64,000 nucleotides of DNA from G963677485 sp942492855. GTDB lineage: Bacteria; Armatimonadota; HRBIN16. Below, piece after piece: positions 44,961-53,954 of the stretch. The notes below the pieces were generated by a model. It worked only from the letters and a program-made list of their open reading frames with translations. It had not been told where the DNA came from and searched no databases. Every line of letters begins with the position of its first letter. Within the stretch, counting starts at the first letter, position 1. The DNA is taken from positions 3,782,001-3,846,000 of the forward strand of contig OW818647.1 of NCBI GenBank assembly GCA_942492855.1. The letters are read 5' to 3'. A program made the translations under genes and the position numbers.

Positions 44961-45224
44961 ATGACAGAAAAACTGAGGTTACCAGTAATCGTGATGATAT
45001 CCATGGCTTCTGGCTACATAGGCGGCTTAATGAGCCAGTCGAACAAACCCGCGGAGGCTGTTGGAAAACCTGCCACCGTTGTTGCACAGGTGAGGGCAAA
45101 GAGCTTTGTGTTGGTTGATGATGCAGGGATTGTCCGCCGTAAAGTCATTACAGACAAAGACGGGCCTAAAGTATTGTTTTATAATGATGCAGGTAAATTG
45201 TACGCGACATACAGTAGACATTAA
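44961..45224 (+). CDS. Small single-pass protein with a DDxGxxR-type repeat
   Basis: 87 residues. One hydrophobic helix (RLPVIVMISMASGYIGGLM, ~6-24), then a periplasmic part containing FVLVDDAGIVRRKVITDKDG followed by LFYNDAGKLYATY. Repeats of this kind (FxLVDxxGxxR) occur in small anchored proteins of several phyla with no known function. The start could also be ATG 44937 or 44949. The other plus-strand frame continues with protein-like sequence for 58 codons past the stop, so this may be the front of a frameshifted longer gene. It lies directly before the Abi gene. Confidence 0.55.
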   Translation: MTEKLRLPVIVMISMASGYIGGLMSQSNKPAEAVGKPATVVAQVRAKSFVLVDDAGIVRRKVITDKDGPKVLFYNDAGKLYATYSRH

Positions 45225-45407
45225 GCTGGGTCCTATTTTGCGCTCAGATATGCTCGGTGCAATAAAGTTGGCCAGAGATGGATCAGACTTATGTCGCACC
45301 ATACCAACGGTTAACGATGGAGTGGCTTCAAAGATAAGCGAGACGACCGTAGCGGTGCTGATCGCTTCAACTCATGATGGTGCGACCGCGCGATACTGAG
45401 GGGTGAG

Positions 45408-46298
45408 ATGGAATACACCAAACCGAGCCTAGACATAAATCAACAGGTCAATCTGCTATTAAGCCGCGGTATGCAGGGCGACCCTGTGTATATGGCCTCC
45501 AAACTTACGCTGGTCAGCTACTACCGCCTGAGTGCGTATTGGCGCATCTATCGCAATGCTGACGACACATTCCATTCAAGCCCTGACTTTGAACACATCT
45601 GGCACTTATATGTATTCGACCGTAGGCTGAGGCTACTTGTCATGGATGCGATCGAGCGGATTGAAGTCGCTTTACGTTCCCGACTGGCCTATTACCACTC
45701 ACAGGCATACGGGCCGTTCGGCTATGCTGTTGATCCTGATAGCCTTCCAACATTGAACAAATACACTACCGACTTATTTGCTGATATCGATAAACAACTA
45801 TCTATGAGCAGGGCACCGTTAATGGATCATTTCAGAAACCAGTATAGTGACAACCACCGTTACCCTCCAATTTGGATGACTGTAGAAGTTGTGTCATACG
45901 GCACACTGGTAAACCTATATCGATCTGTACCTGCTAAGATCAAAAAGGCTATCGCATCTGAGTTTCGTGTTGGTGCTCCTGTGTTCGAATCGTGGGCAAA
46001 CACGCTACGGCCTGTAAGAAATATATGTGCCCATCATGCACGTCTTTGGAACACAACACTGACGAGTCCTCCTACAGTGCCTTATGAAAGGAATAGCTCA
46101 CAGTGGCATTCACCACACCCGTTTAATAACGCACGGATGTACTCGGTGCTGACCGTCTGTAAATGGTGCCTAGATGCGATATCACCATCAAGCAACTGGA
46201 AAAATCGAGTGTTGGAATTATTTAATGAGTTTCCAGAATTACCGATATACCAGATGGATATGCCCGACAACTGGCAAAGTCATCCAATTTGGAGATAA
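45408..46298 (+). CDS. Abi_2 (AbiD/AbiF-like) abortive infection protein
   Basis: 296 residues. The N-terminal SYYRLSAYWRIYR (~37-49) and LYVFDRRLRLLVMDAIERIE (~67-86) are hallmarks of the Abi_2 family. RPVRNICAHHARLWN (Arg204-His209) is the RX4H catalytic motif of a HEPN ribonuclease. Such proteins confer phage resistance or act as RNase toxins, and AbiF-type members are accompanied by a small structured RNA. GAGGGG precedes the ATG. A candidate RNA with a terminal stem and U-tract begins ~40 bp after the stop. No phage or integrase genes are near. Confidence 0.88.
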   Translation: MEYTKPSLDINQQVNLLLSRGMQGDPVYMASKLTLVSYYRLSAYWRIYRNADDTFHSSPDFEHIWHLYVFDRRLRLLVMDAIERIEVALRSRLAYYHSQAYGPFGYAVDPDSLPTLNKYTTDLFADIDKQLSMSRAPLMDHFRNQYSDNHRYPPIWMTVEVVSYGTLVNLYRSVPAKIKKAIASEFRVGAPVFESWANTLRPVRNICAHHARLWNTTLTSPPTVPYERNSSQWHSPHPFNNARMYSVLTVCKWCLDAISPSSNWKNRVLELFNEFPELPIYQMDMPDNWQSHPIWR

Positions 46299-46337
46299 CC
46301 CATTGACATCCTGCGACTGGATATGCAAGAATGAATA

Positions 46338-46398
46338 CAGAATGCCCCTTAAGCCTAGGCGACTCCGGTTGTATGCTCAAATTGAGGGGTAGTTTTTT
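46338..46398 (+). ncRNA. Candidate Abi-associated structured RNA
   Basis: An 8-bp stem closes a ~29-nt central segment: CCCCTTAA (46345-46352) with TTGAGGGG (46382-46389), including one G-U pair, followed by GTAG and TTTTTT (46393-46398). The interior carries GCCTAGGCGACTCCGG. Location right after an Abi_2 gene matches the known abiF RNA motif neighbourhood. I cannot run the covariance model, and the simpler reading is that this is only the gene's terminator. Confidence 0.45.
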
Positions 46399-46415
46399 GC
46401 GTTCCCTACAGCTAA

Positions 46416-46449
46416 GCCCCCATATACAAATGCTATTTGATATGGGGGC
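46416..46449 (+). terminator. Second hairpin downstream of the Abi locus
   Basis: GCCCCCATAT (46416-46425) pairs with ATATGGGGGC (46440-46449), extended by CAAAT/ATTTG inside after a one-base bulge. It is followed by GTTACT. It lies between the Abi gene and the convergent beta-helix gene. The remaining ~185 bp to 46636 shows nothing recognisable. Confidence 0.6.
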
Positions 46450-46636
46450 GTTACTATTGAAAATGCAGGCGGATTTGAATATCTCCATCAGGTGACATGT
46501 GCAGTCCAACTACAGAACCACATTCACCCCCTGATCACCCCACTCACCGCCCTCTCGCCATTTGCGGGATATCCGTATCGGTCAGAGGGCGCTCCTTAAC
46601 TTGCGGACCTTCAAACAACAGCATGGTAAGGCTCCG

Positions 46637-49600
46637 TCACTGGCCCAATAACAACCCGTCCATTAGCTTAGCCAGTTCTTCGGGTGTGCGTTTGTTCACC
46701 ACATAGGCGTGCCGTCCGGTGCTAGATTTGCTCCATCGGGAAACACCCTTGTCATCGATGGTGATAGTGCCCCATTCGGACTGGCTCATCGCACTGCCCT
46801 GAGCACCCAGGGCATACATGACGGTGATGGGATCCCACGACGACCGTCCATTCTCGCCGATATACAGCCGGTAGGCCATCGGCAGAGGGTGGTTCGCTGG
46901 ATATCGCGCCAGGTTGGCGCATGTGATCACACGGTCACCCACCTCATAGCCACAGAAGATGACTGGCACAGGTGAGTCGTTCACCACGGTCTGAGCGGCC
47001 TTTATGTCCTGCTGCACGTTCCATTCCGCAAATACTGGCCCCATATAAGCAAGATCGAAGCAGCCAGCCATGCAGACGATGCGTGCCACTTTCGCTGCCA
47101 CGAGTGCTCGCCCAGATTTGGGGCTGATGGCATCGGCAGGAGAGAGCAACAGATCGGCTATGTTGTTCAACGGGCCGACTGATATCAGCACCACACTGCC
47201 GTCCTCCGAGGAGACCAGGCTGCTGCGTAACACATCGAGTGCTCTGCGAAAAGCGATGGGTTCGTCCCCAAGGAACCGCTCGGATACAGCACGGTTATAC
47301 TTTTGGTGAATCTCATCGTCTAAAAATCCGGGCTTTGGGTAGGCACCCACAGCCACCGGTGAACCGCCAAAATATCTGTTGATGGCCTCCAGGCAACGCG
47401 TACCCCATTGGCTGGAAGTGCAGCAGGTGATGGCAAGTATTTCGGCTTTGTGCGATCTTCGGAGCTCGTGTAACAGGCTGACCGCTCCCACATCGTCGCA
47501 ATCGGGGCCGATGTCTGTATCTAGTATTACCTTGGGTGTGCCAGTATACTTCGTTTGTGCAACAGAAGAAGTGGGTTTCATCGCTTTTTGAACAGCCGCT
47601 GGCTTGACAGGAGCTGTCATTACGGCTGCCAGTTGCTGGATTTCCGCGTCGGTCAGAAGCCGGTCGTAGACCCGCAGGCCCTTCAAGCCGCCCTTCGGGC
47701 CGCTGAGGGTGAACCGCGGCAGCACGAGCTCCAGGCTCTTGCAGCCGGATTTCTCGAATACGCCGTTGATGTACAGCGTGGGCTGGCCGTTTCGGAACTG
47801 CACGCCGATGTGGTTCCAGCCGGACAGCGCGTGCTCGGTAACCAGCAGCGAGGGCAGCCCGCCCGATTTAGCCGCACAGACACTGACACCGTTGGTGCCC
47901 ACCGCGATGCCGATACCGGCCAGTTTTCCGTCTGCCTTGCCGTCCAGGCTGATGGGTGCCAGTGCGAAGGGCAGTCCGCTGGTGCCGGCGGTCTTGCCGA
48001 TGCTCCAGGCCACCTTCGGGTTCTCGCCACCGCTGGCAAGCTGCTCTAGCTCGGTCGCGGAGAGGGCCCGCGGGTAAACGCGCACATCGTCAAGCCGGCC
48101 CTTATACCAGCCGTATCCGCCCATCGCGCCGCCCAGTCGGTTGAAGTAGGGGTGCACGGTTTTGGTGCTCTTCAGCCCCACCTTCACCAGCTTGCCGTTC
48201 ACGTAAAGGCTGGGCGTCTTCTTATTGTAGACCAGCGTGATCAGGTTCCAGCCTGTGAGAGGACGGTCGGCGACGAGAGGCGAGGGCAGGTGGTTATCCG
48301 CCAGCTCGAACACCGTCACACCGTTGGTGCCCACGGACAGGCCGATTCCGGCCTCGCCGCTGGAGCCACCAAACTGGCTGGGTGCCAGCGCGTATCGCTG
48401 ATCCGAGAGGCCTGTGGCTCCGGTGTTCACCTCCGGCGTGGAGGCGCGGGTGGCCTCAGGTGCCGCCCAGAAGGAGATGGTGAAGGTATCGGCAATCGAC
48501 GAGAGGCTTCCGCTGTTGAGCGTGACGTAGTCGGTGCTGCCGTTGAAGCTCAGTGCCTTGCCGAACTTGCCGTCGGTCCAGGTGCAGCCGGTCAGCGTGC
48601 CCGGGTTGCCGCCGACCGAATCGGCCGCCGCGATGCCTTCCGCCTCGTTCAGCTTCCACCAGGCGATGCCCGATCCGCCGATGCCGTATTCGGTTTCGAC
48701 GGTGGGTGTGCGCTTGGTCAGCGGTTTCGCCCAGAAGGCCACTGTGAAGTTGCCCTTCAGCTTGTCTAGTTTAGATGAGATTGAGTTGCCAGGGCCCTTG
48801 TCGGAGGCTGGATTCCAGAGGATGGCGGGCGAGCCGCCTTCGGGTTTACGCATCTCCACCACCAGCGAGTTGACGTAGCTGGGGTATATCCCGCTTTTGA
48901 ACGCCTTGGCGTTCAGTGCGCCGGATCGTGTGATGGCGATGGGCTGGGCATATACTCGGCTTTTCTGGGTGGGCAGGCTGCCGTCCAACGTGTAGTAGAT
49001 TTTGGCACCAGGTGTGGCACTGGCCAGCGTGAATATCCGTGCGCCATTCTTGTTCACAATTCGGGTGACCATGGGCATAGCCGCGAATTTGCCGTTCGCG
49101 ATCTGCTGGTTGTTGCGGAAGATGAACCACTCCGGCTGCTCTTCGAACGCACGTTTGCCGGGCCTCGAGAAGAAGGTGTTGTTGCTAAAGGTTCCGCTGC
49201 CTTTGTTGGATTTGTTGATGTTCAGCTCGACGTTCCATCTGGGGCTAAAGCGCACGTTGCCGCGGAATATGTTGTTGTCAAACAGGATGTTGTTGTGGGG
49301 ATAGTTACCCATGAACAGCACCGACTCACCAGATGAATTATGCACATAGTTGTTCTGGAAGGTGACATCGTCGGTGGGGCACTCGAAGTCGTAAGCGCAG
49401 CCGTCTGGTGAGCCGGGGTAATCACCCGCCCAGCCGAATTCGTTGTTGACCACCTCGTTGCGGATGCCATCGCCGCCCTTCAGGAAGCCGGTGAGCACCT
49501 GTGTGTTTCCCAGCGGGAAGTAGGTCCATGGGTAGTTATACACAAACACGCTGTTGATGATGTCCTGGTTCTTGCCCCAGGTCTGGTAGACCTGGTTCCA

Positions 49601-50332
49601 ACTGCCATGGCTGATGGTGTTGCCATCGAATAGCAGGTTGTTGGCGGAGCCGCCACGGGTGGGGTCACTGTTACTGCCGCGCAGGTCGGTCGAAAAGCAC
49701 TGGGTTCGCAGACCGATGCAGTTCTTTACCGTGACATTATCGACCTGTGCGTTGATATCCCACCAGATCGCCTTGCCAGCGCGGTTATACATGCTCATTG
49801 GGTCGATCTGGGCGGCAGGCGGGCAGAGCGGGTCGTCGATGTCGTGGATGAACAGGTTCTCGAAACGCAGGGTGTCGTAGACTTTTCGGTCGCGGTCGTC
49901 GTACCGTATGTGGATGCCAGTCCAAGCGTAGCCCAGCTCCAGGTCGCGTATGACATAACCCGCCGAGTTGATAGTGATGCAGTCCTGGTTCTTGCCCAGT
50001 GTGCGCTTGATGTAGGGCCGCTCACCTTTGCCGTAGGACGTGATGGTGATTGGGCTCTTTGCGGTGCCGTCACCACGGAGGGTCAGCGTCTCATCCCAGA
50101 TGTCGCCAGCCTTCAGCAGCAGCTTATCGCCAGGTTGCCATGTCCGTGCAGAGGCGTTGGCCAGGCTCTTCCAGGGCCCGTGTGTGCCGTTCCAGGCCGG
50201 GGCCAGGCCGTCATAACGGTCATGTCCAGCCGACTGGCTGACATAGTAGACCGTCGCGGCATCAACGGCCAGAGGTGCTATGAACACACAGAGGGTGAGT
50301 ATCGCAAGTCCGAGCAGCAGTATCTTCTTCAT
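46637..50332 (-). CDS. Secreted mosaic: beta-helix, CHB_HEX-like, two LamG-like domains and a nucleoside hydrolase
   Basis: 1,231 residues. Signal peptide (~1-25); right-handed parallel beta-helix (~26-440) with many NN/ND turns (LLFDGNTIS, VTFQNNYVHNS, ILFDNNIFRGN); a chitobiase C-terminal-like module (AKIYYTLDGSLPTQKSRVY, ~455-500); a full LamG/concanavalin-like domain (~555-785, GKALSFNGSTDYVTL); a second, truncated LamG (~790-905); and a complete nucleoside hydrolase domain (~935-1231) starting VILDTDIGPDCDDVGA. The last domain is colinear with the separate gene at 41124-42041. AAGGAAG precedes the ATG. Third gene after the lipoprotein and the 88-residue protein. Possible roles are pectate- or glycan-binding and cleavage; none is proven. 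Confidence 0.8.
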   Translation of the reverse strand: MKKILLLGLAILTLCVFIAPLAVDAATVYYVSQSAGHDRYDGLAPAWNGTHGPWKSLANASARTWQPGDKLLLKAGDIWDETLTLRGDGTAKSPITITSYGKGERPYIKRTLGKNQDCITINSAGYVIRDLELGYAWTGIHIRYDDRDRKVYDTLRFENLFIHDIDDPLCPPAAQIDPMSMYNRAGKAIWWDINAQVDNVTVKNCIGLRTQCFSTDLRGSNSDPTRGGSANNLLFDGNTISHGSWNQVYQTWGKNQDIINSVFVYNYPWTYFPLGNTQVLTGFLKGGDGIRNEVVNNEFGWAGDYPGSPDGCAYDFECPTDDVTFQNNYVHNSSGESVLFMGNYPHNNILFDNNIFRGNVRFSPRWNVELNINKSNKGSGTFSNNTFFSRPGKRAFEEQPEWFIFRNNQQIANGKFAAMPMVTRIVNKNGARIFTLASATPGAKIYYTLDGSLPTQKSRVYAQPIAITRSGALNAKAFKSGIYPSYVNSLVVEMRKPEGGSPAILWNPASDKGPGNSISSKLDKLKGNFTVAFWAKPLTKRTPTVETEYGIGGSGIAWWKLNEAEGIAAADSVGGNPGTLTGCTWTDGKFGKALSFNGSTDYVTLNSGSLSSIADTFTISFWAAPEATRASTPEVNTGATGLSDQRYALAPSQFGGSSGEAGIGLSVGTNGVTVFELADNHLPSPLVADRPLTGWNLITLVYNKKTPSLYVNGKLVKVGLKSTKTVHPYFNRLGGAMGGYGWYKGRLDDVRVYPRALSATELEQLASGGENPKVAWSIGKTAGTSGLPFALAPISLDGKADGKLAGIGIAVGTNGVSVCAAKSGGLPSLLVTEHALSGWNHIGVQFRNGQPTLYINGVFEKSGCKSLELVLPRFTLSGPKGGLKGLRVYDRLLTDAEIQQLAAVMTAPVKPAAVQKAMKPTSSVAQTKYTGTPKVILDTDIGPDCDDVGAVSLLHELRRSHKAEILAITCCTSSQWGTRCLEAINRYFGGSPVAVGAYPKPGFLDDEIHQKYNRAVSERFLGDEPIAFRRALDVLRSSLVSSEDGSVVLISVGPLNNIADLLLSPADAISPKSGRALVAAKVARIVCMAGCFDLAYMGPVFAEWNVQQDIKAAQTVVNDSPVPVIFCGYEVGDRVITCANLARYPANHPLPMAYRLYIGENGRSSWDPITVMYALGAQGSAMSQSEWGTITIDDKGVSRWSKSSTGRHAYVVNKRTPEELAKLMDGLLLGQ

Positions 50333-50350
50333 ATGACTTCCTTTGGTTCT

Positions 50351-50617
50351 TTAGTGGCTGTCCAGGATTTTGATGATCTCCAGCGCGACGTCAGAGATCG
50401 CCACGTGGAGAGGCACCTCTCTGAACCCTTGGTCGATATACCACTGGGCGATAGCATGGGCACTCCCTGCGCAGTCCTCAAACCCCATGCGGCTGTCCGA
50501 AAGACAGTCGAAAATCCGGCTCAAGTGGGCGATAATGAAATCCGGTACGATATCGCCAGCGTCAGACTCGGCCAGCACGGTGGCGGTTTGTGATAGTATT
50601 GTGGCTCTGCTTTCCAT
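50351..50617 (-). CDS. Small uncharacterised protein (88 residues)
   Basis: Not recognised. Mostly helical, acidic, cytoplasmic in character: MESRATILSQTATVLAESDA, then PDFIIAHLSRIFDCLSDSR and a C-terminal AISDVALEIIKILDSH. No transmembrane helix. The start at 50617 has GAGGAG seven bases upstream; an in-frame extension overlaps the lipoprotein gene and is not supported. It lies 35 bp after the lipoprotein and 18 bp before the beta-helix gene, so all three are probably one transcript. Confidence 0.6.
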   Translation of the reverse strand: MESRATILSQTATVLAESDAGDIVPDFIIAHLSRIFDCLSDSRMGFEDCAGSAHAIAQWYIDQGFREVPLHVAISDVALEIIKILDSH

Positions 50618-50652
50618 GATGATGCTCCTCAGTTCTGTTTTATTCCTTGAGA

Positions 50653-51327
50653 CTACAGGGGGTATCGAAGCTCCGAGACCAGCTCCATCACGTCCGAGTT
50701 GATCTCCGCATGGTCCACCACCCACTTGGTGGAGTTGGGTGCGAACAACTGTGCCCCGCCGCCCTTGGCGTAGGGGCCGAATGTGGGGCTATTCCAGCTC
50801 ATGTCTGCGCACAATCCGTAGACCACAACCGCCCCTGGTTTGAGTTTGTAAAGCGTGACGTAATGGGCGTTGTTGGATTCGGGCAGTGCAAAGGCGGTCC
50901 TCGCCTCAAAAGGAGTGTTTATGTGATATGTCTTCGCGAACGAATACCATCTTCCAAGTTTGCTTGACGGTCCCCAGTATCGCACGGCATACGCTTCTTT
51001 GTTCAACTTCAGCACCTGCACGGCGTTGGGTCCTGCGGTATCGAACGATGTGAGGAAGTATCGGACCTGGTCTTCTGTCTGACCGTTCACTTCCATCAGT
51101 TTAGATATCAGCGGGGCACTGTCTGCTCTGCCGGTGGCCAGTACAGTCGCTCCCGAGAGGTCGGTCGAAGGGATTCGGGAGGTTTGGAAGACGAGGATTT
51201 TACCACCAACGGACATCGTGTTGACATCAGTTGGGGCGTTCCCTCCACATCCCGTCAGTAACAGGCATGTGACGCTGCTCAAAACAGCCAGTAGCGTTCT
51301 CACGCGGTGTGTGTGAAGAAAATGCAT
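50653..51327 (-). CDS. Putative lipoprotein of unknown function
   Basis: 224 residues. The N-terminus is a lipoprotein signal with lipobox LLLTGCGG (Cys27). The mature part opens with GKILVFQTSR and contains SKLMEVNGQTEDQVRYFLTS, VQVLKLNKEAYAVRYWGPSS, VTLYKLKPGAVVVYGLCADM and GAQLFAPNSTKWVVDHAEIN. No family is recognised. AAGGAG is five bases before the ATG. First gene of a three-gene unit with the 88-residue protein and the beta-helix/nucleoside hydrolase protein. Confidence 0.7.
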   Translation of the reverse strand: MHFLHTHRVRTLLAVLSSVTCLLLTGCGGNAPTDVNTMSVGGKILVFQTSRIPSTDLSGATVLATGRADSAPLISKLMEVNGQTEDQVRYFLTSFDTAGPNAVQVLKLNKEAYAVRYWGPSSKLGRWYSFAKTYHINTPFEARTAFALPESNNAHYVTLYKLKPGAVVVYGLCADMSWNSPTFGPYAKGGGAQLFAPNSTKWVVDHAEINSDVMELVSELRYPL

Positions 51328-51484
51328 TACTGCTCCTTAGGCCTTGACATGGGTAGTGAAAAGTGTATCTACGCATAGATTTACCTATATCCGGTGTATT
51401 ATCCTGCGTTAATACACCATTGCCATGTGGAGGATTCATGGAGCAGATACGGGGCACGGTAGAGCGTGCCCCGTGAGACGACCA

Positions 51485-53095
51485 CTACGAGGGCAGCACC
51501 CTCAGGCGGCGGTGTGGGTCCTCGCCCAGACTTTCGCTGACCAGGTTATTACGTTCTACAAGTTGGTGCTGCAGGCGGCGTATGTAGCTGTTCTGCGGGC
51601 TGAGTTCCACGGGCTGCAGACGCTCCAGCACCTCGTCAATCGCCTCCTGGGCTTCCTGCATCGCACTGATGGTGGGGTCTTCCACGGAGGGCTCCAGACT
51701 GCTGGCCGGGCGCATGTGGAACACATCGCGCACCGCGCTGGCGATCTGCGCGTAGGTTTTGCTCTTCACCAGGTAGATGGGTGTGCCGTTCTGCTGCGCT
51801 TCGCGCAGCCTGTGGGCGTCTTTTTGGGCCGTGCCGCGCAGTGCGATTACTACATCGGCTTCGCTCAAATTCCGCACCATGAATCCGGGCACATACAGCT
51901 CGCGAACCGCTCTCTCCAGGCGGGAACGGCTCACACCATATGCGAACAGCTTCACGGTCGGAGGCAGTTCCTTGGGCACTCGCGGGTGCGGGCTCAGCTC
52001 TCGGACTACGGGCCCAGCCTCTTCCATACCGCTCGAATCGCCACGCTGAACCACATCGATGACACCCTGGTCGGTGCGCACGCGGATTTCAGGCCGCGGC
52101 ATATCGCCGCGCAGCATCCGGTCGACCACGGCGGAGACATCGTGGTGGATGGCGAGTTTGTCCTTTTCCATCAGTTCGATGACCACATCGAAGGTGGGAG
52201 GGGCCTTACGCTCCAGCACCGTCTTTTGAGTGCCGCGCCGACGGGCTTCATCGTCTCCAAGGGTCACCGTCTGCACTCCGCCCACCAGGTCGCTGAGCGT
52301 GGGGTTCATCAGCAGGTTCTCCAGGGAGTTGCCGTGGGCGGTGCCGATGAGCTGCACACCACGCTCCGCGATGGTGCGCGCCGCAAAGGCCTCCTGCTCC
52401 GTGCCGATTTCATCAATCACGATCACTTCAGGCATGTGGTTTTCCACCGCCTCGATCATCACCGCGTGCTGCTGCTCTGGCACAGCCACATGCATGCGCC
52501 GCGCTCTGCCGATGGCAGGGTGGGGGATGTCGCCATCACCGGCGATCTCGTTGGAGGTGTCCACGATGATCACGCGCTTGTCGAACTCGTCGGCCAGCAC
52601 TCGGGCGATCTCACGCAGTTTGGTGGTCTTACCGACGCCAGGACGGCCCAGGCAAAGGATGCTTTTGCCCTTCTCCACTACATCCTGAATGATGTCGATG
52701 GTGCCGAACACCGCACGACCTACGCGGCACGTCAGCCCAATCACCACACCAGACCGGTTGCGGATGGCCGAAATGCGGTGCAGCGTGCGGGGGATACCAG
52801 CGCGGTTGTCTTTACCAAACGCCACCACACGGCTGACCACATACTCAATCTCTTCACGTGTGATTTCGTCATCGCTCAGCCGTATGTGCCTGTCACGGAA
52901 ACGCGCCTCTGGCTCACGGCCGAGATCCATCACGACCTCAAGCAGCTCTTCCAGATTGGCTTCACGGATCAGGCTTTGGCGGATAGCGGTTGGCAAGACA
53001 TCAAGCAATTCCGCGAGGTTATCAGTGACACGTAATTTGTGCGGTTGCGGAGGTTCAGATTCAGAATAGCCGTCGTGGTGTAAATCTTTGGTCAT
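51485..53095 (-). CDS. R3H-domain AAA ATPase (SpoIIIAA/Ycf45-like)
   Basis: 536 residues. An N-terminal helical region (~20-120) precedes a P-loop ATPase core with LCLGRPGVGKTTKLREIAR (Walker A ~148-156) and PEVIVIDEIGTEQEA (Walker B ~222-230), as in SpoIIIAA and the cyanobacterial/plastid Ycf45 proteins. The C-terminal ~150 residues include an R3H-like nucleic-acid-binding part (PHRRLRVLPS end; LREAQQNGTPIYLVKSKTY). Proteins of this type occur widely outside spore formers and their role is unknown, with RNA or single-stranded DNA binding suggested. No sporulation gene is adjacent. A 536-codon open frame on the opposite strand is judged a shadow. Confidence 0.85.
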   Translation of the reverse strand: MTKDLHHDGYSESEPPQPHKLRVTDNLAELLDVLPTAIRQSLIREANLEELLEVVMDLGREPEARFRDRHIRLSDDEITREEIEYVVSRVVAFGKDNRAGIPRTLHRISAIRNRSGVVIGLTCRVGRAVFGTIDIIQDVVEKGKSILCLGRPGVGKTTKLREIARVLADEFDKRVIIVDTSNEIAGDGDIPHPAIGRARRMHVAVPEQQHAVMIEAVENHMPEVIVIDEIGTEQEAFAARTIAERGVQLIGTAHGNSLENLLMNPTLSDLVGGVQTVTLGDDEARRRGTQKTVLERKAPPTFDVVIELMEKDKLAIHHDVSAVVDRMLRGDMPRPEIRVRTDQGVIDVVQRGDSSGMEEAGPVVRELSPHPRVPKELPPTVKLFAYGVSRSRLERAVRELYVPGFMVRNLSEADVVIALRGTAQKDAHRLREAQQNGTPIYLVKSKTYAQIASAVRDVFHMRPASSLEPSVEDPTISAMQEAQEAIDEVLERLQPVELSPQNSYIRRLQHQLVERNNLVSESLGEDPHRRLRVLPS

Positions 53096-53180
53096 TCTTT
53101 GTCTTTCTGCGTTATACCGCGTGGTTATTTGTCTCTATCTAGATTTTACCCGGTCCACGCGGTTAACCGGTATACACGTG

Positions 53181-53912
53181 CTACGAAAGCAACTCCACCG
53201 TGCGTCTGACGATCTCGTCAACCAGCTTTTGTCCGAGCTCTGCGCTGGCATGGATGCGTGGATCCACACCGTGCAGCGCATACAGCGGACTGGTGGGGTC
53301 ATACGGCCCGCCATCGCTCTTTCTGGGTGTAATGGGAAGTGTCACTACATCTGGGTCGTGCTCGTAGAGGTAGTCCATACGCACCCAGTCGGGGTTGAGT
53401 TCCAGTGCGATGCTGGTTTCATATTTGGCGGCATGGTCGCCTGCGAAACTGTCACCCGGCAGCGGGGTAGTGACATCGAAGTCGCATATCCCATATACGC
53501 GGGTACCTGGATGCCGTGTCTGCGCGTCGGCGGCAATCTGTCTGACCATGTCGACCTGCTCCAACGGGTAGTGCCCCGTGAACAGCAAGATGCGTTTGAA
53601 GCCGTTCTCCACCAGCATGTCGATGCTCTGGTCGATCAGCGGGATCAGTTCCTCAGGTGTCCACATGTGTGTCCAGCGCGTGCCGATGTGCCCTCCGCCG
53701 GTGCCAAAGAAGAAGCAGGGCATCACCACCCCGCCTGTGACCTCGGCTGCCCTCATGCAGAGCGCGTGCGCCTTGATACCGTCAAACCCAGCGGGCAGAT
53801 GATAGCTATGATGCTCGTACGTGCCCAGAGGCAGATATGCGATCGGGCACAGGTTCTTGATCTGCTCCAGCTCATCTGGATGCAGCAGTTGGTACTCACC
53901 GTAGGATGTCAT
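53181..53912 (-). CDS. Creatininase-family amidohydrolase
   Basis: 243 residues. Metal-binding family motifs are visible: LPLGTYEHHSYHLPAGFDGI (~26-45; the usual GSxEQHGPHLP appears here as GTYEHHSYHLP), GTGGGHIGTRW, ILLFTGHYPLEQ (~113-124; GHYP in place of GHGGN) and FAGDHAAKYETSIAL with the conserved Glu (~157-171). Members hydrolyse cyclic amides such as creatinine, or act on formamide-type intermediates in cofactor synthesis; the substrate here is open. AGGAG precedes the ATG. It stands between galK and the R3H ATPase on the same strand. Confidence 0.85.
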   Translation of the reverse strand: MTSYGEYQLLHPDELEQIKNLCPIAYLPLGTYEHHSYHLPAGFDGIKAHALCMRAAEVTGGVVMPCFFFGTGGGHIGTRWTHMWTPEELIPLIDQSIDMLVENGFKRILLFTGHYPLEQVDMVRQIAADAQTRHPGTRVYGICDFDVTTPLPGDSFAGDHAAKYETSIALELNPDWVRMDYLYEHDPDVVTLPITPRKSDGGPYDPTSPLYALHGVDPRIHASAELGQKLVDEIVRRTVELLS

Positions 53913-53954
53913 TCGTAATCTCCTTGTCGGGTTGTGCGATTGGGGTGACCGCCC

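Noticed and set aside
49844..50593. A 249-codon plus-strand frame
   Set aside because: Antisense to the beta-helix protein start and to the 88-residue gene; no ribosome binding site or domain support.
51425..53035. A 536-codon open frame on the plus strand
   Set aside because: It is entirely antisense to the SpoIIIAA/Ycf45-like ATPase, which has clear Walker motifs. The plus-strand protein is His/Arg/Gln-rich with no recognisable domain, as expected for a GC-rich shadow frame.
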